A DNA stretch of 10,298 nucleotides from Planctomycetaceae bacterium (GTDB lineage Bacteria > Planctomycetota > Planctomycetia > Pirellulales > Pirellulaceae): the NCBI GenBank assembly GCA_005773145.1, contig SXHS01000041.1, positions 1 to 10,298 of the forward strand, given 5' to 3'. Positions 6,158-10,298 of the stretch are shown here, in pieces. The translations under genes and the position numbers were made by a program. The notes under the pieces are model-generated. The model saw nothing but the letters and a program-made list of their open reading frames with translations. It did no database searches and had not been told where the DNA came from. Within the stretch, counting starts at the first letter, position 1. The number at the start of each line of letters is the position of its first letter.

Positions 6158-6867
6158 GTTCGTTCTCCTTGTGAAGATGAAACCTCTTGCCAAGCAATTG
6201 CCGAAACGCCTTCGATCGCGGCTGCGATCTGTGCTACCAGTTCCTCGGCGCGAGACGCCGGGGCACCTGTGAATTTTGCCAAATGAATCATGGAAACCAG
6301 CTCGCGAATCCAAGCCAAAGTGGCCATCAGATCGGAATAGGCTTGCTTCCGCACATGGGACAATCGGGCCAGATTGTGCACGCGGGCTTGATGACTCTTG
6401 CTCCATCGCGCATCGGTGGCATCGGTTGCCGATGAACCGTGGGACGCAACCTGCGGCCCTAGCTCGGCAGGGAGCGATCGGGCTAGGAGTTCGTCCATTT
6501 CGCGAATACGCGCTGCCTGGGCGGCGAGCGCTAAACGTAGCTCGTGAATGCGATCCGTCTCGCTGGCCAGGACGCTCTCCGCCCAGCCTCCTAAGCTTGA
6601 CAACGCCCCATCCAACTCGGATTCCACTTGTCCAATCGCTGCGGCCATGCTGTCGGCGTGCGCTGGCACCGCTGTGGGGGCTTCGGGTACGGCCGCCGTC
6701 TGCCGCGCGGACAACAGCACCGGGACAAAGAGCGGCCAGAACAACCAAGCGCCGAGAAACAACAGACCGGCGTGCATCCATCCGGTATGACGATCGGTTA
6801 GGTAAACCGCCGTCGCGACCGCCGCGCCTGTCAACAAATAGATCGCCAAGGATTCGTGGAGTCCCAT
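6148..6867 (-). CDS. Membrane-anchored coiled-coil protein next to pspA, 239 aa
   Basis: No named family recognised. Two hydrophobic helices at the N-terminus (about 5-22 and 32-53) form a short hairpin in the membrane. They are separated by TDRHTGW and followed by an Ala/Pro linker (56-70). The rest is helical and charged. One long helix at about 74-131 is heptad-like, rich in Ala, Leu, Glu and Arg. A loop with Ser/Thr (140-155) follows, then a second helical region at about 158-226. If both termini are cytoplasmic, the coiled-coil part would face PspA, and a role as its membrane receptor or assembly partner is a reasonable inference. The stop codon lies inside the start of the PspA gene (10-bp overlap) and the PspA Shine-Dalgarno is inside this gene, so the two products are probably made together. 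ATG 6867 is chosen because it directly precedes the first membrane helix; only a weak GGGAA lies upstream. Confidence 0.83.
   Translation of the reverse strand: MGLHESLAIYLLTGAAVATAVYLTDRHTGWMHAGLLFLGAWLFWPLFVPVLLSARQTAAVPEAPTAVPAHADSMAAAIGQVESELDGALSSLGGWAESVLASETDRIHELRLALAAQAARIREMDELLARSLPAELGPQVASHGSSATDATDARWSKSHQARVHNLARLSHVRKQAYSDLMATLAWIRELVSMIHLAKFTGAPASRAEELVAQIAAAIEGVSAIAWQEVSSSQGERTWV
6164..6170 (-). promoter_or_regulatory. Shine-Dalgarno of the PspA-family gene
   Basis: AAGGAGA on the minus strand stands 6 nt before ATG 6157 and inside the coding end of the upstream gene. It decides the PspA start against the much longer open frame, which runs on to 6781. Confidence 0.8.
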
Positions 6868-6963
6868 GATGTTCTGGTTCCCGTTGTCTTGGATGTTTCG
6901 TGTTGAATCGCTAATCGACCGCCCATCGCAGACGCAACCATGGTGGCCCCAGCACGCAGGGCG

Positions 6964-7749
6964 TTATCCAGTAATGCCGCCGAGGTAATCCCACAGCGAA
7001 TAAATGACCAGCGGAGTTACTAAGGTTGTGCACCCGCACCAGGCAAAAATCAAGCGACGCAAGAGACAGGTACGGCCATCAGGATCCGCACAACGGATGG
7101 TGTCGGCCAGGCCTACAAAACCTTCGTAAAGATTTTTCGCACCGACTAACCCTGCAAGGAAGGGGAGCACCAATCCACAGACGACGTACCAGCCGTCGCG
7201 ATAGTGATCCGCGGGCAGAACCAGGGCAGTCAGCGCCACTGCGACATAGACGGGAAGGACTCCCACCAATGTCACTGCGCCGACGGCCATTCCTTTGAGC
7301 GCATGGGCAGCGACTTCGAGCATGGTGATGCGGATTCCCGCCAATAGTCCGTAAAAGTAAAAACTGGGGAGGCAAATGCCGTTGGCTGCGATCAGTCCCA
7401 ACGTGTAACCCAAGGTCAAATTGGCGGCCGAAAAGTCCCCCCAGTGCGACTTGGGAAGATGTATTAACCAGAAACCATCGCGGACGTTCAGAGCATTGAT
7501 GAAGGCCGTTAAGAAAATGCCGAAGACAGCGAATCCCGCGACAGCAATCGCCATCAACCGCGGGATCATTTCACGCTGCATCGCCTCGTTTCGTAACAGA
7601 CGATCGAGCTGTTGCCAATTCTTCAAGATCATTTCAACGATTGCCGGAACGGACGGGCTACCGCCGGTCGCCGGATCTGTCTCCGCGTGCTGCGATTTCA
7701 GAGAATTGATGGTCGATGGTTCGTGGTCGATTGTGAACGTGTAGGACAT
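6964..7749 (-). CDS. Five-helix membrane protein of the PspA block, 261 aa
   Basis: Unknown function, integral inner-membrane protein. A polar N-terminal part of about 60 residues (1-61) is followed by five hydrophobic segments at about 63-85, 110-138, 146-176, 186-206 and 229-251. The end of the second helix has LPSFYFYGLLAGIRI (127-141), which matches the neighbouring 206-aa protein in the pattern LPx[LF]Yx4L[AG]GxR[IL]. A helix-breaking proline (P166) follows the arginine by 26 residues in both proteins. The loop after helix 4 (ADTIRCADPDGRTC) is probably cytoplasmic. The overall look recalls Yip1-like membrane proteins, but that is only an impression. ATG 7749 is fixed by AAAGGAA seven bases upstream; a longer frame to 7857 would overlap the preceding gene. 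It starts 38 bp after the upstream stop, and 96 bp separate its stop from the next start. Confidence 0.85.
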   Translation of the reverse strand: MSYTFTIDHEPSTINSLKSQHAETDPATGGSPSVPAIVEMILKNWQQLDRLLRNEAMQREMIPRLMAIAVAGFAVFGIFLTAFINALNVRDGFWLIHLPKSHWGDFSAANLTLGYTLGLIAANGICLPSFYFYGLLAGIRITMLEVAAHALKGMAVGAVTLVGVLPVYVAVALTALVLPADHYRDGWYVVCGLVLPFLAGLVGAKNLYEGFVGLADTIRCADPDGRTCLLRRLIFAWCGCTTLVTPLVIYSLWDYLGGITG

Positions 7750-7756
7750 GGCGGAG

Positions 7757-7763
7757 TTCCTTT
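7757..7763 (-). promoter_or_regulatory. Shine-Dalgarno of the 261-aa membrane protein
   Basis: AAAGGAA on the minus strand lies 7 nt before ATG 7749 and supports that start over the 36-codon-longer frame. Confidence 0.65.
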
Positions 7764-7787
7764 CGCTGATGTGATGCCGGCTAGTGA

Positions 7788-8408
7788 TCAGAAAGTAAAG
7801 ATGCCAAACAGGTAGAACAGTTGGGCACCAATGGCGCCCACAAGTCCCAAGAACCAAAGCGGTGGTGAAGGGCGATCGGTCTCCAATGCGAGCATCACCC
7901 GTCGGAACACATCGGACATCGATAAGCCAACACCTGCGAATACCAACAAATTGATGGCCATGACGATGGCCCGCGCAATGGTGGGGCTCAACAGATCTGG
8001 GGCTTGGGCCGGCACCGCTACGCTAAAGAACCAATTGATCGGCACCGACGCAATGAGGGCCAGCCCTCCCCAACTCGTCGTCACCAAAGCGGCCAGGAGG
8101 GTCGAGCTGGCGCGCAGACGAGATCCCCCCAGGCTGTGCAAGATGTACAGGGCAGGAAGCGGTATGGCCCAGGCCAATCCAGCCGCGACGCTTAAGAGCA
8201 GCGATTTCGTCCCAATCGCGGCCAAGCCTCCCCCCAGCCCCATGGTGATCCCATAGAGAGATGTCCCCAAAATGGCCGTAGTACCCAGCCCTATCCAAAC
8301 CGCGAGGCCATATGGCGCATCCGTTTCCCACCGGGCGGCGAATTGTTCAGGCTCGCGCAGTGCCAATCCGACCTGGGTCATTCCGGTCCGAATCGATTGT
8401 CTCAGCAT
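7788..8408 (-). CDS. Five-helix membrane protein, first gene of the PspA block, 206 aa
   Basis: Unknown function, integral inner-membrane protein. A short polar N-terminus of about 30 residues contains LREPEQFAARW. Five hydrophobic segments follow at about 33-55, 68-92, 103-130, 143-165 and 184-203. The second ends in LPALYILHSLGGSRL (84-98), the motif it shares with the 261-aa neighbour, with P123 26 residues after the motif arginine. AG (158-159) followed by a polar MSDVF segment resembles AG...NLYEGF (199-211) of the neighbour. It is therefore probably a diverged paralogue with a shorter N-terminus. ATG 8408 has CGGAGAAA at good spacing; an upstream in-frame TTG at 8453 falls inside the inverted repeat and is less likely. 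It is the first gene of the four-gene block, 123 bp after the permease stop. Confidence 0.85.
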   Translation of the reverse strand: MLRQSIRTGMTQVGLALREPEQFAARWETDAPYGLAVWIGLGTTAILGTSLYGITMGLGGGLAAIGTKSLLLSVAAGLAWAIPLPALYILHSLGGSRLRASSTLLAALVTTSWGGLALIASVPINWFFSVAVPAQAPDLLSPTIARAIVMAINLLVFAGVGLSMSDVFRRVMLALETDRPSPPLWFLGLVGAIGAQLFYLFGIFTF

Positions 8409-8415
8409 GGTCGTT

Positions 8416-8420
8416 TCTCC
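8416..8420 (-). promoter_or_regulatory. Shine-Dalgarno of the first PspA-block gene
   Basis: GGAGA on the minus strand, 7 nt before ATG 8408. It decides the start and lies just after the inverted repeat at 8430-8463. Confidence 0.65.
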
Positions 8421-8429
8421 GTATATTGA

Positions 8430-8463
8430 TGCGGTTGTCAGGCTTCCCAACAAGACAACCGCA
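8430..8463 (-). promoter_or_regulatory. Perfect 10-bp inverted repeat before the PspA block
   Basis: TGCGGTTGTC (8430-8439) and GACAACCGCA (8454-8463) are perfect reverse complements separated by 14 nt. The repeat ends 21 bp upstream of the first start codon of the four-gene block and 9 bp before its Shine-Dalgarno. As DNA it could be an operator with half-sites 24 bp apart centre to centre. As RNA it would form a 10-bp hairpin right before the ribosome site. There is no T-run, so it is not a normal terminator for the permease. The remaining gap (8464-8531) contains an AT-rich tract around 8495-8506. Confidence 0.5.
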
Positions 8464-8531
8464 GAAGAAGACGCCCATTAACAGGCTAAGAGCAAATATT
8501 TTTCTGGACCCTCCATCCCACACTCGGTAAC

Positions 8532-9914
8532 TCAGCGTTTCATCCGCCCGAAAAGCTGCGAAAGTGGAACCCCATCCCAAAAGACGCGCTCGGCGATGTA
8601 GACCAATCCCCCCATGGCCAACACACACAGCGAGGCCAACACTGGAAAAACGTCCTCGCGACACGCGTATTGAGTCGTAGCCCACAGCATGAACAAGCAT
8701 GACAGGCAAAACAACAGCGGCGTGAAGGGGTAGCCCAATACGTGGTAGACCTCCGTATCAGGGGAACGAGAGCGCCGCAATTGAAAGATCGAAGCGGCCG
8801 CCAGCAAAGCGAAGAGCCAAAAAACGGGCGTCGAGAAGACGACCAGTCGCTGAAAGGCCGTCTCGTTGGGGCCGAACACCAGAATCAAAGCGCTAGTTAC
8901 GATCGCTTGCACGATCAATGACCGCAGCGGCACGGCGTGTCGCGGATTCCAAACCCCTAACCATCCGAAGGTGCGATGCTCCGTGCCGGCGGCGTACAAC
9001 ACACGCGAGCCGGTGAGCACCATACCGTTGACGGATCCCAAACACGAGATGGCGATCAAGCCGCTAATGACCGCCGCACCCTGAACGCCCCCCCAGCGAC
9101 TTAATAAATCCGCGGCGGCCGATGGGGACGCCCGGAATCCACTCGGCCCCAACACTCGCCAAAACGACAGGTTGATCAGAAGATAGGTTCCCAAGACCAG
9201 GCTGGTGCCCAGCAACAAGGCGCGCGGTATATTGCGACGCGGCTGGCGTATCTCAGCCGCCACGGAGGCGATCTCGTTCCATCCTCCATAGGCAAACAGC
9301 ACCAAGATCATCGCCGTATACAGATTGCGAGGATTGGCTGAGGGTGCGGTCGCCATCGTTGCGTGATCCGCATGCGGAGCGACGAATAGTGCCGTGACCA
9401 GGATGACGGCCAAACCGGCCAATTTGCTGACGGTCAACACGTTTTGGGTTCGGCTGCCAGCCCGCACCCCAATGACATTGATGGCGGTTAGCGTGATGGT
9501 GGCAGCAATGGCATAGGCGGGCACTTCGTATCGAAACCCGAGCGGCGGCCAAGGAGCCAGGTGCCGCACCTGCTCGGCAAAGATATAGGCCATGGCCCCC
9601 ACGTTGGCGGGGCGCAGGATCCAAAACTGCGACCAAGCAAAAAGAAATCCGATGCCACGTCCATACGCCTGCGTCAGGAAGACATAATCCCCGCCGTCCG
9701 CCGGATAGCGTGTGGTCAACTCGGCGTAACACAGCGCACCGGATAGGGCGATGACGCCCCCCGCTGTCCAAACACCCACTAATTCCCCCAGGCCACCAAC
9801 ACACCCCGCGATGCTGGCCGCTGTCTTAAAAATCCCCGCACCGATGATAATGCCCACGATGATGCACACGGCATCGAACAAGGACAAGTGCGGGCGAGGA
9901 GTGGGATGGTTCAC
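8532..9914 (-). CDS. APC-superfamily amino-acid permease, 460 aa
   Basis: Inner-membrane transporter for amino acids, with about twelve hydrophobic helices and the usual family length. Helix 1 contains IIGAGIF (23-29), the unwound substrate-binding segment. The helix 2 end and loop, CYAELTTRYPADGGDYVFL (62-80), are typical of the APC/LAT-like branch. Helix 6 has FAYGGWNE (207-214), followed by the conserved loop AAEIRQPRRNIPRAL (219-233). Helix 8 carries GSVNGMVLTGSRVLYA (293-308). The substrate cannot be read from the sequence. Start: GTG 9914 is the first possible codon after an in-frame TAG 12 nt upstream and leaves ten residues before SLFDAV; the nearest GGAAGG is unusually far away. It is on the same strand as the PspA block and could be co-transcribed with it, but the 123-bp gap and its inverted repeat argue for a separate unit. 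Confidence 0.92.
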   Translation of the reverse strand: MNHPTPRPHLSLFDAVCIIVGIIIGAGIFKTAASIAGCVGGLGELVGVWTAGGVIALSGALCYAELTTRYPADGGDYVFLTQAYGRGIGFLFAWSQFWILRPANVGAMAYIFAEQVRHLAPWPPLGFRYEVPAYAIAATITLTAINVIGVRAGSRTQNVLTVSKLAGLAVILVTALFVAPHADHATMATAPSANPRNLYTAMILVLFAYGGWNEIASVAAEIRQPRRNIPRALLLGTSLVLGTYLLINLSFWRVLGPSGFRASPSAAADLLSRWGGVQGAAVISGLIAISCLGSVNGMVLTGSRVLYAAGTEHRTFGWLGVWNPRHAVPLRSLIVQAIVTSALILVFGPNETAFQRLVVFSTPVFWLFALLAAASIFQLRRSRSPDTEVYHVLGYPFTPLLFCLSCLFMLWATTQYACREDVFPVLASLCVLAMGGLVYIAERVFWDGVPLSQLFGRMKR

Positions 9915-9966
9915 AACGTCACACTAATGGGCCTTCCTCTGCCTTACTGCGTTTCGCTGGAAACAT

Positions 9967-10019
9967 GGACCGTGGTCCGAAGAGCTGGCGGTGAGACCCG
10001 CGGCTGGCACCATAGCTCT
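9967..10019 (-). promoter_or_regulatory. Two adjacent hairpins in the presumed permease leader
   Basis: On the minus strand, AGAGCT (10019-10014) pairs with AGCTCT (9986-9981), and inside it GGTG pairs with CACC across a short internal loop. Two bases later GGACC (9978-9974) pairs with GGTCC (9971-9967), with a 2-nt loop that makes it weak as RNA but a near-perfect 12-bp palindrome as DNA. Both end about 50 nt before the GTG start. They could be a structured leader or operator sites; no known riboswitch pattern is recognised. Confidence 0.3.
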
Positions 10020-10173
10020 CACTTGACCGCATCGTACCAGACCCCATAACGACGAGCCAGCTACAACCCGATGGCGATTGGACCGGACTCACACGTTTAT
10101 CAACGTCCGAAGACTCGCGAAACAGTCACACGCGGCATTGTCGACACTTATTGTCAGATCGGGCACCTATCCG

Positions 10174-10195
10174 GCTCGTCGCACCTGCGACGAGC
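10174..10195. promoter_or_regulatory. 22-bp palindrome with perfect 10-bp arms
   Basis: GCTCGTCGCA (10174-10183) and TGCGACGAGC (10186-10195) are exact reverse complements two bases apart. This is typical of a dimeric repressor operator. As RNA it would be a very stable stem, but there is no T-run for termination. It lies about 260 bp upstream of the permease start. CGACGAGC of the right arm occurs again at 10050-10057. Confidence 0.45.
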
Positions 10196-10298
10196 AATCG
10201 ATCGGCTGGGCGAATATCCATTGATATATGGGCCGGGCTATCGCTATCGCTAGTGGATCAATCGACGCGGCATCAACAGCTCGGAGATAAACGGTGTG

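Larger units (their letters stand above)
9915..10298. other. Upstream region of the permease, no convincing gene
   Basis: About 384 bp reach the window edge. A 60-codon plus-strand frame (10071-10253) has no ribosome site and no recognisable pattern, and the strongest palindrome here lies inside it. The region probably holds the permease promoter. On the minus strand TGGTACGAT (10039-10031) resembles an extended -10 box, but without a good -35. Three inverted repeats lie here, listed separately. Confidence 0.5.

Noticed and set aside
6158..6781. In-frame extension of the PspA gene by 208 codons
   Set aside because: It is Arg/Ser-rich and has no pattern. It lies opposite in frame to the well-formed membrane coiled-coil gene, and ATG 6157 has an excellent Shine-Dalgarno.
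7788..9914. Permease as part of the PspA operon
   Set aside because: Same strand but 123 bp apart with an inverted repeat between, and a transport role without a clear link; co-transcription cannot be excluded but is not supported.
10071..10253. 60-codon plus-strand ORF near the right edge
   Set aside because: No ribosome site, no recognisable motif, and it contains the perfect palindrome at 10174-10195, which better fits a non-coding region.

Overview
The window looks like chromosomal DNA of a planctomycete, probably Pirellulales-like. The evidence is indirect but consistent: a short sigma-70 factor of the planctomycete-expanded type is followed directly by a Hanks-type Ser/Thr kinase with a six-helix membrane tail. 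There are also large secreted proteins without a familiar domain, GC-rich sequence with short intergenic spacers, and copies of short dispersed repeats that I recall from Pirellula/Rhodopirellula-type genomes (one would translate as ...NPKRQRG..., another as KHDAQAS). No species can be named from this. There is no tRNA, rRNA, CRISPR array, transposase or phage gene.

Layout. Positions 131-1807 (minus) encode a 558-residue secreted protein of unknown function. A spacer with a 28-nt direct repeat follows, then a P-loop kinase-like protein (2086-2658, minus) whose Walker A lysine is replaced by cysteine. A 452-bp divergent spacer (2659-3110) has no convincing gene. It holds a 118-bp segment bounded by 24-nt inverted repeats and, further on, a second dispersed repeat next to the sigma gene. 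The sigma factor (3111-3767) and the membrane kinase (3767-5485) run on the plus strand and share one base at the TAGTG junction, so they form a translationally coupled pair.

From 8408 down to 5477 the minus strand carries a compact four-gene block. In transcription order it encodes a 206-aa five-helix membrane protein, a 261-aa five-helix membrane protein, a 239-aa protein with two N-terminal helices and a coiled coil, and a PspA/IM30-family protein. The last two overlap by 10 bp. The two five-helix proteins share a motif and its spacing to a later proline, so they look like diverged tandem paralogues. This is the most interesting part of the window: a membrane-stress (PspA/ESCRT-III-like) module with partners that are not recognisably PspB, PspC or LiaF. 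A perfect 10-bp inverted repeat sits just before its first gene. Upstream, on the same strand, is an APC-superfamily amino-acid permease (8532-9914) whose 5' region contains several hairpins.

How they may work together: the sigma/kinase pair is a signalling unit. The PspA block is a membrane-maintenance unit that meets it tail to tail, with stop codons overlapping by 9 bp. I see no evidence that one controls the other.
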